Positions 36,397 through 45,676 of a stretch of 64,000 nt of DNA are shown one piece after another. Position numbers and translations under genes: made by a program. The DNA is from Leptolyngbya sp. FACHB-8. Its GTDB lineage: Bacteria; Cyanobacteriota; Cyanobacteriia; Elainellales; Elainellaceae. The notes under the pieces are model-generated. The model was not told where the DNA came from and ran no database searches. It was given only the letters and a program-made list of their open reading frames with translations. The number at the start of each line of letters is the position of its first letter. Position 1 is the first letter of the stretch. Location of the stretch: contig NZ_JACJOO010000053.1 in the NCBI RefSeq assembly GCF_014695575.1, forward strand, positions 36,616 to 100,615, read 5' to 3'.

Positions 36397-37155
36397 TTAT
36401 CTTTTATGCTTTGCCAAAACTACTAGGAACTCATCAACTACTTCTCTTGGTGAACTATAACATCGTTCAGCAGAGTAGTGCTGAATACATAGAATACCTG
36501 ATTTCTTAAACCATATATCCTTCTCAGAATCCTTCTCATATCTACCTGGATGATACGAAACTTCTAAAATACCCCAGACACCATCCTGGCAAATGAGAAA
36601 ATCTACCTCGCGATGATCATTGTAGAAATTCCCTGTATCCGCACGAACTCCTAAAGGAAGAGGAAAGAATAAAACTCTTCGTACCTCTAATTCCTGAGCG
36701 ATTCTAACCTCAGAATGAGAAGCAAACTTCATTTCATTGTAAATATAAATTTGCCTTTCCTTCTTTAAAGCTACTTTCTCGCTTATCAAAGCCTGATTAG
36801 AGCTTTGTGCATTGACAATTAAATTTTTAACAATGTTTTTCCAGTCATTCTCTATTTCTAAGAGACGAACTCGGTAGACGAAAGGCAAATCTTCTACTAG
36901 AACATCGTTGTTATCATAAATATATCCTTGACTAACAGTTTGCATTGCACGTTCCATAACCTTTTTTATCCGCTCGTCATTTTTTATATAGACATAAGCA
37001 GAAGTTGAAACATCAAATGCAATAGCTTCAGGGTTATAGCCACTATATACAAAAGATACTTCGGTTTCTATGGCAATTGCTGCAATCTCTTTGTAATCAT
37101 TATCAACGAGAAGCTGAACCCAAGTGCGATGCAGTTTTGCTTCAAACTCATTCAT
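36397..37155 (-). CDS. hypothetical protein with PD-(D/E)XK-like (DUF559-like) C-terminus
   Basis: A 252-residue protein. The C-terminal third reads NDHREVDFLICQDGVWGILEVSYHPGRYEKDSEKDIWFKKSG. This is an Asp then ~11 residues then E-x-S arrangement like the D...E-x-K core of PD-(D/E)XK endonuclease-fold proteins, though the usual Lys is Ser. The N-terminal two thirds are charged and helical. It lies beside two toxin-antitoxin pairs, so a defence or selfish-element role is possible but unproven. It is followed upstream by a 97-residue hypothetical gene on the same strand. Confidence 0.7.
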   Translation of the reverse strand: MNEFEAKLHRTWVQLLVDNDYKEIAAIAIETEVSFVYSGYNPEAIAFDVSTSAYVYIKNDERIKKVMERAMQTVSQGYIYDNNDVLVEDLPFVYRVRLLEIENDWKNIVKNLIVNAQSSNQALISEKVALKKERQIYIYNEMKFASHSEVRIAQELEVRRVLFFPLPLGVRADTGNFYNDHREVDFLICQDGVWGILEVSYHPGRYEKDSEKDIWFKKSGILCIQHYSAERCYSSPREVVDEFLVVLAKHKR

Positions 37156-37205
37156 TGTAAGCCCTAACTTCCCAAGAATACTTGTCTCTTGAATCGCTGC
37201 TGCCT

Positions 37206-37499
37206 CTAGAAAGTTTTTGTTAGACTTATTCCATTAAGCTTAAGTTGCTTGTATAGGTTTACCATTTTACTCAATTCGGTTTTGAATGAATCGCTCAAAC
37301 CTAATTCCTTCATAACCTCAGCAAAATCGAGAGATTGAAGTATTGGGGCATGAATTAAAAATTGCATATTCATTTCAGCCGTTTTTGTTCCATCACCTTG
37401 CGCTTTCGCGAGTTCAATCCTTGCTCGGATGGATTCAAGAATGGCTTTTTGCTCATCTGTCATATCTTCACCAAAACTCGATACAGTAGTTTGGAGCAA
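37206..37499 (-). CDS. small hypothetical protein, 97 residues
   Basis: Helical, charged protein (MTDEQKAILESIRARIELAKAQGDG, then FAEVMKELGLSDSFKTEL). Not recognised. An internal ATG at 37463 (MTDEQKAIL) may be the true start. It is 50 bp upstream of the nuclease-like gene on the same strand and may be its partner. Base composition is more AT-rich than the metabolic genes to the right, consistent with the accessory character of the block. Confidence 0.55.
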   Translation of the reverse strand: MLQTTVSSFGEDMTDEQKAILESIRARIELAKAQGDGTKTAEMNMQFLIHAPILQSLDFAEVMKELGLSDSFKTELSKMVNLYKQLKLNGISLTKTF

Positions 37500-37803
37500 A
37501 TCTTTAGAGATGCTAGTCTGATAAAAGCTACACTTCTACCAGCCTGATAGAAGGAAAACTGATCCTAACTTGTTTTCTTTATAACACTTCTAATTAGTTG
37601 ACCCACAAGAATTTCTCTAAAGATTATTTGGAGCCAAATGAATTTCTGAAAAGCTTAAGTATTTGCGAATCTTATATGGTGAAGCAAGGCAAAAAGCCGG
37701 GGAATCATTACCTATAACACGCTAAGTGTTCTTAATATTTTTAGTTTATACGGAAAGAGAATATTAAAGCTGGAAGAGACAGTTCCAGCTTCGTTTGTAT
37801 GGT
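37500..37803. other. intergenic region carrying the right-hand repeat after pfkA
   Basis: No gene seen. The last ~37 bases (37767 onward, continuing into the pfkA coding end) are the counterpart of the decayed repeat at 34219-34291. The rest is AT-rich without clear structure. Confidence 0.5.
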
Positions 37804-38937
37804 TTATGTTGCCAGGGCTGGGGCGATCGCCCCCTCACCCACAATCTCTGGATGCGTCGTCCCCAACGCCGGATTACCCACATAAATCCCTAGACCACGG
37901 GCGGTTTGCACCAGGAAGCCAGTGGGGTCTACCAGGCGAGGGCTTTGGGAGAGGACGTATTCCAGGGGATGCACCTTCACCTGGGCACCTTGCCAGGTCA
38001 CCATGTGGTCAAAGCGACCCTGAGCAACGAGGTCTACCGCTGTAGTCCCAAAGGCAGCGGCGACCAGGCGATCGAGGGCTGAAGGCATACCGCCTCGCTG
38101 GACATGACCCAGGACGGTGACGCGGGTTTCCACCGGGACGGAGCGGAGGAGGGCGATTTGATCCGCGATGTATTGACCCATCCCACAACTGGGTTTGTCA
38201 TCTTCGGTCGTACAGATGGGAGCACCGGGAACCGCCTGGATGCCTTCGGCAACGACGACGATCGCAAACTTACGGCCCCAGCGATCGCGCATATTATCCA
38301 GGTGATTGCACACTTCCTGAATGGAGTAGGGAATTTCGGGAAGCAGAATCACATCCGCACCCCCTGCAATCCCTGCATTCAGGGCCAGGTGTCCGGCTTC
38401 ACGGCCCATTACTTCGACCACCATGACGCGATCGTGGCTAGCTGCTGTGAAGGTAAGGCGGCTAATGGCATCGATCACCGTATTGATAGCCGTGTCGAAA
38501 CCAATAGAGCGTTCCGTTACACCGACATCGTTATCAATGGTTTTGGGGATAGCAACCATATTCCAGTTACCCTGGTGAGCCAGTTGGCGCAGAATGCCAA
38601 GACTCCCGTCGCCTCCGATGGCAATCAGGGCATCCAGAGCCAGGTCGTGATAGCTGGCGATGATTTCCTGGGCCTCTGCCAGGGTGTTGCCCCGGTTAAT
38701 GGTGCCCAGGATGGTGCCACCCATCGTCAGCAACGGGTCCATGCCTCGTAGAGCCGTCTCGTAAAGGGTGAGGGGGATGGTTTTGCGTTCTAATAAGCCC
38801 TGTGTCGCATAGGGTATGCCAACTACCTCCCAGCCATACTGGAGGGTAGCGTGGTGGACGACCGCCCGGATAACGCCATTTAGGCCCGGGCAATCCCCCC
38901 CGCTGGTCATAATGCCAATGCGCTTTTGTTTGCTCAT
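37804..38937 (-). CDS. pfkA: 6-phosphofructokinase
   Basis: Phosphorylates fructose-6-P in glycolysis. The 377-residue protein has MTSGGDCPGLNGVIR, IAIGGDGSLGI, the catalytic PKTIDNDVGVTE and GREAGHLALNAG. The phosphodonor markers are mixed: Gly in GGDGS (as in ATP enzymes) with Lys in PKTIDND (as in PPi enzymes). This combination occurs in some ATP-using PFKs, so ATP is likely but not certain. It is last in a minus-strand series after adhE and the acyl-CoA synthetase gene, only 22 bp behind the latter. Its 3' end is partly duplicated at 34219-34345. Confidence 0.94.
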   Translation of the reverse strand: MSKQKRIGIMTSGGDCPGLNGVIRAVVHHATLQYGWEVVGIPYATQGLLERKTIPLTLYETALRGMDPLLTMGGTILGTINRGNTLAEAQEIIASYHDLALDALIAIGGDGSLGILRQLAHQGNWNMVAIPKTIDNDVGVTERSIGFDTAINTVIDAISRLTFTAASHDRVMVVEVMGREAGHLALNAGIAGGADVILLPEIPYSIQEVCNHLDNMRDRWGRKFAIVVVAEGIQAVPGAPICTTEDDKPSCGMGQYIADQIALLRSVPVETRVTVLGHVQRGGMPSALDRLVAAAFGTTAVDLVAQGRFDHMVTWQGAQVKVHPLEYVLSQSPRLVDPTGFLVQTARGLGIYVGNPALGTTHPEIVGEGAIAPALAT

Positions 38938-38959
38938 ATAGTGCTCCCGCGATAGAGGT

Positions 38960-41761
38960 TTATGAAGCCGAGTGCAAATCCAGGTCGGCTCTGACCACGG
39001 ATGGATCGGCAGTGCGATGAATACTGAAGCCTAACTTTTCGCAGACCCGCTGCATGGGAATGTTATCCGAGAGGATGTCTGCGGTGATGGTATCAAGCTT
39101 TTCATCGACGCCGACCTGCACCAGACGGCGGAGCAGAGCGGTACCAAGGCCGTGGCATTGGTAGCGATCGCTCACCATCATGGAAAACTCTGCTGAGTTT
39201 GTCCCGTGCAGTCTGCTCAACCGTCCGGCGGCCATTATTTCAGACTCGCCTGTGGCTGGATCTTGGCGCTCTGCCACGAAGGCCATTTCCCGGTCGTAAT
39301 CGACATAACAAATTCGGGTAAGGCGTTCGTGCGTTGTGCGCTGGCTCAGTTTCATCATGTGGAAGTAGCGCATATATACGCTTTGTTCCGACAGGGTTTC
39401 GTGGAAGCGCACCATCAGGGGTTCGTCTTCGGGGCGAATGGGGCGCAGTACAACAGGGGTGTCCTCATAGAACCAGTCGGTAATGTACTGGCTGGGATAG
39501 GGACAGATCGCGGTTTTGGGTAGTTTCTCAAGCGGTGTTTCCGGAGGATGCAGCACAACCCGTGCATCCAGAGCCACCAGACCCGTGTTCGTCCCCGCCT
39601 GAACGGGAGAGGCCACTAATGGGTTAATGTCCAGTTCCTTAATCCAGGGCTGCTCCACAATGAGTTGGCTGAAGCGGGTGAGCAGTTGCTCCAATCCAGC
39701 CAGGTCTACGGCAGCACGACCGCGCACTCCTTGCAGGGCTTTGTAAATCTTGGTGCGTTCCATCAAACGCCGAGCCAGTGTGCTGTTCAGGGGCGGCAGA
39801 CCGATCGCCCGATCCTGATACACTTCCACCAATTGACCACCCGAACCAAAGAGTAACACCGGGCCAAATTGTGGATCTAAGCTACTACCGAGAATGAGTT
39901 CGTAACCTTCTAATTTCAACATCGGTTGAACGGTTACGCCCAGAAAATCATCAGGGTTGGAAATGGCTTGGGCGATCGCCGCATACGCATTCCGCACCGC
40001 TTCTGCATTCTCTAAATTCAACTTCACACCACCCACATCCGTTTTGTGAGTAATAGTTTTGGAATGCAATTTGAGGACAATTGGATATCCAATCGCATCT
40101 GCATAACGAACAGCTTCGTCAACGCTGGTAGCAACGTGTGTTTCAACGGTGGGAATATCATAGGCCGTTAATAACTGCTTGGATTCCGCTTCCGTCAGAA
40201 GTGTACGCCCTTCCTTGAGCGCTGTTTGGATGAGGGATTCGACTAGAGTGCGATCGGGTGCTTTGTCCCCTCGGGAAGGCAACACTGGCGTTTCATACAA
40301 TCCCCGTAGGGCATCACTATAACGCCACATATTACTGAACACCCGCGCCGCTGTATCGGGGTAGCGGTAGGTGGGAATCCCTGCATCATTCAGCAAATTT
40401 TCCCCCGGAGTGACATCGTCGCCGCCCATCCAACTCGCAATGATGGGCTTGGCGTTGCGAGAGGCAAACGGCCTCGCTTGAGCGGCCTCAACATACTGCT
40501 TCAGTTGAGCAGCAGTTGCCGTGGGGTTGGTCATCGCCTGGGGTGTCAGGATGACTAACAAACCATCACTGTTGGGATCTTTTGCCGCCACTTCCAACGC
40601 TTTTGCATAACGTTCAGGTTCGGCATCCCCAAGGATGTCGATAGGATTCGCATGGCTCCAGTGGGTGGGCAGAAACTCGCTCATTGCATCCACAGTTTCC
40701 TGGGGCAATTCTGCTAATTTGCCGCCTGTCGCGATCAGGGTATCCGTTGCTAATACACCAGGCCCACCGGCATTGGTAATGATGGTCAGTTTCGGGCCTT
40801 TGGGTCGCGGCTGTTTCGCCAGAACTTCCGCCAGATCGAACAGGTCAGAAATGCGGTTAACGCTGAGGACGCCGCAGCGACGGAATGCGGCTTCTAAGAC
40901 CGCTTCACTACCTGCTAATGCGCCTGTGTGAGATGCAGCAGCTTTCGCAGCGGCTTCGGTACGACCCGCCTTCAATACAATGATGGGCTTGGTAAGCGCC
41001 ACTTCCCGCGCCGCCGAGAGGAACGATCGCGCATCCCCAATGGATTCCATGTAGATGACAATGCTTTCCGTGTTGGGATCATTCCCCAAGTAATGGATCA
41101 GGTCGCCCCAACTCACATCCAGCATAGAACCGATGGAGACAAATGCACTAAACCCCACATTCTCCCGGAAACTCCAGTCGAGAATGGCAGTACACAACGC
41201 GCCACTCTGGCTGATAAATCCCACGGTACCAGGCCGAGCCATACTACTGGCAAACGTCGCATTTAGCCCACTGATCGGATTCATCACGCCGAGGCAGTTG
41301 GGGCCAATCAGCCGCATCTTGTAACGGCGGATTTGCTCCATCACCTGCCGTTCCAACTCAATCCCTGCTGCTCCCGTTTCCTTAAAACCAGCGGAAATAA
41401 TGATCGTCCCCTTAACACCGGCTTCCCCACATTCCTGAATCACGGAAGGAACGGTAGGGGCTGGGGTGGCGATCACCGCCAAATCCACCTGTTCAGGGAT
41501 GGCGGCGATGTTGGGATACGCGCGAATTCCCAAGACGCTATTGCGCTTGGGGTTCACGGGGTAAACAGTGCCACCAAACGAAGTGCTGACTAAATTCCAG
41601 AGGAGGGTACGACCGACGCTGTTGGGGCGTTCACTGGCACCAATGACGGCGATCGCCTTCGGAGCAAAAATCGCATCTAGCGGACGATACTCAACGCGCA
41701 GCAGATCGTGGGTGGGGTCGCTTGTCAGGGCCATAGGATTGTGGAGTATTGCACTCGACAT
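38960..41761 (-). CDS. ADP-forming acyl-CoA synthetase fused to GNAT acetyltransferase
   Basis: A 933-residue fusion. Residues ~25-480 are the CoA-binding and succinyl-CoA-ligase-like alpha part ([28 protein letters not shown], where H278 corresponds to the phospho-histidine). Residues ~510-730 form an ATP-grasp domain ([21 protein letters not shown]). Residues ~765-930 form a GNAT domain ([24 protein letters not shown]). It could make acetate plus ATP from acetyl-CoA during fermentation, or act like the Pat/YfiQ protein acetyltransferase. The retained His favours a functional synthetase. Placement between adhE and pfkA supports a fermentative role. Start: ATG at 41761; another in-frame Met is at residue 10. 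Confidence 0.9.
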   Translation of the reverse strand: MSSAILHNPMALTSDPTHDLLRVEYRPLDAIFAPKAIAVIGASERPNSVGRTLLWNLVSTSFGGTVYPVNPKRNSVLGIRAYPNIAAIPEQVDLAVIATPAPTVPSVIQECGEAGVKGTIIISAGFKETGAAGIELERQVMEQIRRYKMRLIGPNCLGVMNPISGLNATFASSMARPGTVGFISQSGALCTAILDWSFRENVGFSAFVSIGSMLDVSWGDLIHYLGNDPNTESIVIYMESIGDARSFLSAAREVALTKPIIVLKAGRTEAAAKAAASHTGALAGSEAVLEAAFRRCGVLSVNRISDLFDLAEVLAKQPRPKGPKLTIITNAGGPGVLATDTLIATGGKLAELPQETVDAMSEFLPTHWSHANPIDILGDAEPERYAKALEVAAKDPNSDGLLVILTPQAMTNPTATAAQLKQYVEAAQARPFASRNAKPIIASWMGGDDVTPGENLLNDAGIPTYRYPDTAARVFSNMWRYSDALRGLYETPVLPSRGDKAPDRTLVESLIQTALKEGRTLLTEAESKQLLTAYDIPTVETHVATSVDEAVRYADAIGYPIVLKLHSKTITHKTDVGGVKLNLENAEAVRNAYAAIAQAISNPDDFLGVTVQPMLKLEGYELILGSSLDPQFGPVLLFGSGGQLVEVYQDRAIGLPPLNSTLARRLMERTKIYKALQGVRGRAAVDLAGLEQLLTRFSQLIVEQPWIKELDINPLVASPVQAGTNTGLVALDARVVLHPPETPLEKLPKTAICPYPSQYITDWFYEDTPVVLRPIRPEDEPLMVRFHETLSEQSVYMRYFHMMKLSQRTTHERLTRICYVDYDREMAFVAERQDPATGESEIMAAGRLSRLHGTNSAEFSMMVSDRYQCHGLGTALLRRLVQVGVDEKLDTITADILSDNIPMQRVCEKLGFSIHRTADPSVVRADLDLHSAS

Positions 41762-41844
41762 AGGATATCCCTTCTTTTTCGTCGATGGGGCTCGCGCAGA
41801 GAAGATGGGATGGAAGTTTACACTCCCATCCCGTGGTCATTCGA

Positions 41845-44502
41845 TCAGGTTGTTAGCAGTTCCGAGGGATCAGTGTGTGCCTCATCCGTGTAGCGAGGTG
41901 TGGCATCGGGACGGCAGCCTAGATAGCTCAGCACATACAATTCCTTCAAATCACTAATTAACGGATAGCGGGGGTTGGCCCCGGTGCACTGGTCGTCAAA
42001 GGCTTGCTCAGCCATTTCTTCCACCTGCTCATAGAAGGTGCGGGCATCAGCAGGAATCACTTCTGCCAATGTACGGGGAATGTTCAAGCGGCGTTTTAAC
42101 GCTTCGATCGCATTCACCAAATTTTCCACCTTCTCATCTTCGGTGATTCCGCCCAGATTCAGATAATCTGCAATCCGTGCGTAACGGAATTTAGCATTCG
42201 GATACTTATATTGAGGAAAGATGGCTTGCTTAAAGGGCGCATCTGTGGCGTTGTAGCGAATGACATGAGAAATCATCAGCGCGTTTGCCAAACCGTGCGG
42301 TACGTGGAAAGTTGATCCCAGCTTGTGCGCCAGCGAGTGACAAATACCCAGGAATGCGTTAGCAAAAGCCATCCCGGCGATCGTGGAGGCATAATGTACC
42401 TTCTCACGAGCTTTTATGTCAGTCGCGCCACTCTCGTAAGCACTGGGCAGGTATTTGAACAGGAGCCGAATCGCTTCCAATGCAAGACCGTTGGTATACT
42501 CCGAGGCCAGCACTGAAACGTAGGCTTCGATCGCATGGGTCAAGGCATCCAGACCACTGTAAGCGGTCAAAGTCTTGGGTAGATTCAAGACAAGTTCGGG
42601 ATCAACGATCGCCATATTCGGTGTCAACGCATAATCCGCTAGAGGATACTTGATCCCCGTGCGATCGTCCGTTACTACTGCAAACGGTGTGACTTCCGAT
42701 CCCGTCCCCGAAGTCGTGGGGATCGCCACCAGTTGAGCCTTCGCACCGAGAGGCGGCAATTCGTACACCCGTTTGCGAATGTCCATGAACCGCATCGCCA
42801 ACCCATCAAAGTTGGTTTCAGGATGCTCGTACATCAGCCACATCACTTTAGCGGCATCCATTGGGGAACCGCCCCCGATCGCAATAATCACATCAGGATT
42901 AAACTGACGCATTCGTTCCAAGCCACGATTGACTGTGCTGAGAGACGGATCAGGTTCTACATCGTAGAACACGTCATACCGCATCCCGATTTCTTCCAAC
43001 ACATCGGTTACGCGATTAGTCATGCCCAAATCATACAGCGGCTTGTCCGTGACAATAAAAGCCCGCTGACGGTCTTGCAAATCCCGCAATGCCATGGGTA
43101 AGCAACCATACTTGAAATACACCTTCGGCGGAACGCGGAACCACAGCATGTTTTCTCGCCGCTCCGTCACCGTCTTAATATTCAGCAAGTGTTGCGGGCC
43201 AACGTTACCGGATACGGAGTTACCGCCCCAGGTGCCACAACCCAGCGTTAATGACGGATCAAGCTTAAAGTTATAGAGGTCGCCGATCGCCCCCTGCGAA
43301 GACGGTGTATTAATTAACACACGCCCCGTCGTCAGCGTATCTTTGAACGTGCGAATGTGCTCTAAATTCTGTGGATCGGTATAGAGAACAGACGTGTGAC
43401 CCTGCCCACCAAACTGAATGAGTTTTTCAGCCAGATCGACAGCTATATCAAAATCAGGTGCGCGATAGAGGGCGAGAATGGGTGAAAGCTTTTCGTAGGC
43501 GAAGGGTTCGTCACAGGTAACGGATTCGACTTCGCCAATTAGGACACGGGTTCCAGTAGGGATGGTGATGCCAGCGAGTTGAGCGATTTTCTCGGTAGAT
43601 TGGCCCACAATATCCGCATTAATCCGCCCATCTTTCAGGATGACTTTGCGAATTAAATCCTTCTCTTCGTCATTCAAAAAGTATGCCGCACGTTCAGCAA
43701 ACTCATGTTTGACTGCATCATAAACTGCATCTTCGATAATGACCGACTGTTCACTAGCGCAGATCATACCGTTATCAAACGTCTTACTCACCAAAATGGA
43801 GTTCACCGCCATTTTGATGTGTGCAGAACGATCAATCACGGCGGGTGTATTGCCTGCACCCACACCCAGGGAGGGGTGACCTGACGAGTAAGCCGCCCGC
43901 ACTATACCGGGGCCACCCGTCGCCAGAATCAGCTTCACATCGGGGTGACTCATCAGCGCTTGCGACAATTCCACCGTTGGCTCATCAATCCAGCCGATAA
44001 TATCAGCAGGGGCACCCGCCGCGACAGCTGCATCTCGCACCACACGCGCCGCTTCCATGGTGCTGCGACGGGCGCGAGGGTGCGGAGAAAAGATAATCGC
44101 GTTGCGGGTCTTGAGACTAATCAATGCCTTAAAAATGGCGGTAGAGGTGGGGTTGGTGGTGGGCACAATTCCCGCCAGAATCCCGACAGGCTCCGCCACA
44201 CGTTGAATCCCGTAGGCCGGATCGGATTCGACCACGCCGCAGGTCTTCTCATGTTTGTACTTGTTGTAAATCATTTCGGAAGCAAAGTGATTTTTGATCA
44301 CTTTGTCTTCAACAATGCCCATCCCCGTCTCTTGAACGGTGAGCTTGGCGAGGGGAATGCGATGGGCATTGGCAGCTAAAGCAGCATACCGAAAGATGGT
44401 ATCCACTTGTTCCTGGGTAAACGTTGCGTATTGCGCTTGAGCGGCTTTGACCCGTTGAATCAGGGCCTCTAGCTCTTGCAGGTTAGTAACAGCAGTAGTC
44501 AT
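41845..44502 (-). CDS. adhE: bifunctional acetaldehyde-CoA/alcohol dehydrogenase
   Basis: Reduces acetyl-CoA to ethanol in two steps. The 885-residue protein has an N-terminal ALDH domain (TTNPTSTAIFKALISLKTRNA; catalytic Cys in NGMICASEQS) and an iron-dependent ADH domain (IAIGGGSPMDAAK, IPTTSGTGSEVTPFAVVTD, GLDALTHAIEAYVS, ICHSLAHKLGSTFHVPHGLANA with metal-binding His). Length equals E. coli AdhE. I chose the ATG at 44502 (MTTAVTNLQEL), preceded by AAGGA, over an upstream in-frame start. It heads the adhE-synthetase-pfkA series. A 67-bp palindrome lies 164 bp upstream. Confidence 0.96.
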   Translation of the reverse strand: MTTAVTNLQELEALIQRVKAAQAQYATFTQEQVDTIFRYAALAANAHRIPLAKLTVQETGMGIVEDKVIKNHFASEMIYNKYKHEKTCGVVESDPAYGIQRVAEPVGILAGIVPTTNPTSTAIFKALISLKTRNAIIFSPHPRARRSTMEAARVVRDAAVAAGAPADIIGWIDEPTVELSQALMSHPDVKLILATGGPGIVRAAYSSGHPSLGVGAGNTPAVIDRSAHIKMAVNSILVSKTFDNGMICASEQSVIIEDAVYDAVKHEFAERAAYFLNDEEKDLIRKVILKDGRINADIVGQSTEKIAQLAGITIPTGTRVLIGEVESVTCDEPFAYEKLSPILALYRAPDFDIAVDLAEKLIQFGGQGHTSVLYTDPQNLEHIRTFKDTLTTGRVLINTPSSQGAIGDLYNFKLDPSLTLGCGTWGGNSVSGNVGPQHLLNIKTVTERRENMLWFRVPPKVYFKYGCLPMALRDLQDRQRAFIVTDKPLYDLGMTNRVTDVLEEIGMRYDVFYDVEPDPSLSTVNRGLERMRQFNPDVIIAIGGGSPMDAAKVMWLMYEHPETNFDGLAMRFMDIRKRVYELPPLGAKAQLVAIPTTSGTGSEVTPFAVVTDDRTGIKYPLADYALTPNMAIVDPELVLNLPKTLTAYSGLDALTHAIEAYVSVLASEYTNGLALEAIRLLFKYLPSAYESGATDIKAREKVHYASTIAGMAFANAFLGICHSLAHKLGSTFHVPHGLANALMISHVIRYNATDAPFKQAIFPQYKYPNAKFRYARIADYLNLGGITEDEKVENLVNAIEALKRRLNIPRTLAEVIPADARTFYEQVEEMAEQAFDDQCTGANPRYPLISDLKELYVLSYLGCRPDATPRYTDEAHTDPSELLTT

Positions 44503-44665
44503 TACAGGTAAGTCCTTGTGGGTGACACGTTGCAGAACGGGTGGAACAGTTTGGAACAACTGAGAAATGCCCGAACGGGGCGCCTTCATGGACAACGAAC
44601 ATCTCCATCCCCAGTTCTAAGAAAAGATGTTGAGGAAGTTGTGAGGATGTACTCACCGGGATTTT

Positions 44666-44732
44666 TAAGCCCAGGGCGAAGTGAGCCGTTTGTTTGCTAT
44701 GCAAACAAACGGCTCACTTCGCCCTGGGCTTA
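44666..44732. repeat. perfect 67-bp palindrome upstream of adhE
   Basis: Arms 44666-44697 and 44701-44732 (32 bp each, beginning TAAGCCCAGGGCGAAGTGAG) are perfectly complementary around a TAT loop. It may end transcription from upstream minus-strand DNA or influence adhE. It shares no arm sequence with the repeat families in this window. Confidence 0.95.
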
Positions 44733-44733
44733 T

Positions 44734-44946
44734 CTACTTTTCGTAGTGCGATCGCACCCACGAGTTCTGGGTAGGTGTAGGAACATTTTGCCTCAGATCC
44801 ACAGGTCTAGAACACCAGCGATCGCCATCCTCTATCCCTGATTTGGCAGCAACAGGCGGCATCAGCCACGGACAGGATTGCATCAAAATGCTCATGGCTG
44901 GCGCAAAAGTCACCCATGCCTGCTCTGTGTTAATGCGCCATGGCAT
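44734..44946 (-). CDS. possible small protein, 70 residues
   Basis: An open frame (MPWRINTEQAWVTFAPAMSI...) whose stop lies two bases from the 67-bp palindrome, the same gene-end arrangement seen elsewhere here. Composition is plausible but no homology is recognised and there is no clear Shine-Dalgarno. It could be chance or a remnant. Confidence 0.3.
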   Translation of the reverse strand: MPWRINTEQAWVTFAPAMSILMQSCPWLMPPVAAKSGIEDGDRWCSRPVDLRQNVPTPTQNSWVRSHYEK

Positions 44947-45186
44947 CAGCTATTTACGAGTGTTAGAACAGGAAACGGTACACTAGATGGAAGAAAACGA
45001 ATACGAATCCGTCAAGCAAATGTAAGGCAGTATGAACCAAATTAACTGCCCTAACGAAAGCGCTTTTGAACGAGTGCAATACATAAAGGGGATTCAGTCC
45101 TATCACCCAGAATCCTTTGCACCATAGAAGTAAGCCTCGCGAAATAGGAGAGACATTCCATAGAACGTCTCCCTTTTGCCATACCT

Positions 45187-45300
45187 TCTATCAGCGACGA
45201 TGGTCAAACTCTGACTAGCGGCAGCTTAGACCAAACCATCAAAGTATGGGACTTAACTACAGGGCAATTTGTGCGTACGCTAGCAGAAGCTCAATCACCC
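45187..45300 (+). pseudogene. single WD40 repeat remnant
   Basis: One frame reads SISDDGQTLTSGSLDQTIKVWDLTTGQFVRTL, a textbook WD40 blade with the terminal WD and the GxLDxTIKVWD pattern. No complete gene surrounds it and the frame runs out within ~40 codons. It is the leftover of a WD-repeat protein gene, common in cyanobacteria. Confidence 0.75.
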
Positions 45301-45510
45301 ATCAATGGAGCAGTTTTCTTCATTGCAGGAAATGCTGGCAGCCGCCTCTTCAGGAACGATGGTGAAGCCACCGACGCGGATACCTTCAAACCCAAATTGC
45401 TCCCGCAACACCTGGCTAAAACTGGCAATAATTGCAGGCAGTTGTTGCTCGATTTCAGCACGTAACTGATCCGCTTCGGGAGGGGGATTTCCAATGGCTT
45501 GTACAGACAT
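45295..45510 (-). CDS. small hypothetical protein with C-terminal Cys pair, 71 residues
   Basis: MSVQAIGNPPPEADQLRAEI opens an amphipathic, acidic N-terminal half. This is followed by a Val/Gly-rich segment (EGIRVGGFTIVPEE) and a short tail with two cysteines (SCNEENCSIDG). The leader-like helix plus Cys-containing tail superficially resembles a ribosomal peptide precursor, but no modifying enzyme is adjacent. No family is recognised. Its 3' end abuts the WD40 remnant on the other strand. Coding-like composition supports it being real. Confidence 0.5.
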   Translation of the reverse strand: MSVQAIGNPPPEADQLRAEIEQQLPAIIASFSQVLREQFGFEGIRVGGFTIVPEEAAASISCNEENCSIDG

Positions 45511-45611
45511 AAAACGAAAGTTCTATTAAAGTGGTTCCCCTTATTCTAGGTGGAAAGATGAATCTGGGTGACAAGATGAACCCTCAAACAGCCATTCTCA
45601 TTTTGAAATTA

Positions 45612-45651
45612 AGCTCGGAAACGGCCCGCCGTCTGAGACGGATTCCGAGCT
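45612..45651. terminator. stem-loop 3' of the LuxR-type regulator gene
   Basis: AGCTCGGAA (45612-45620) pairs with TTCCGAGCT (45643-45651), with further inner pairing (CCGTCTGAGACGG). It lies 25 bases downstream of the regulator's stop on the minus strand. Confidence 0.65.
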
Positions 45652-45676
45652 CCACTGAAAGTGACAGGAAATAAAC

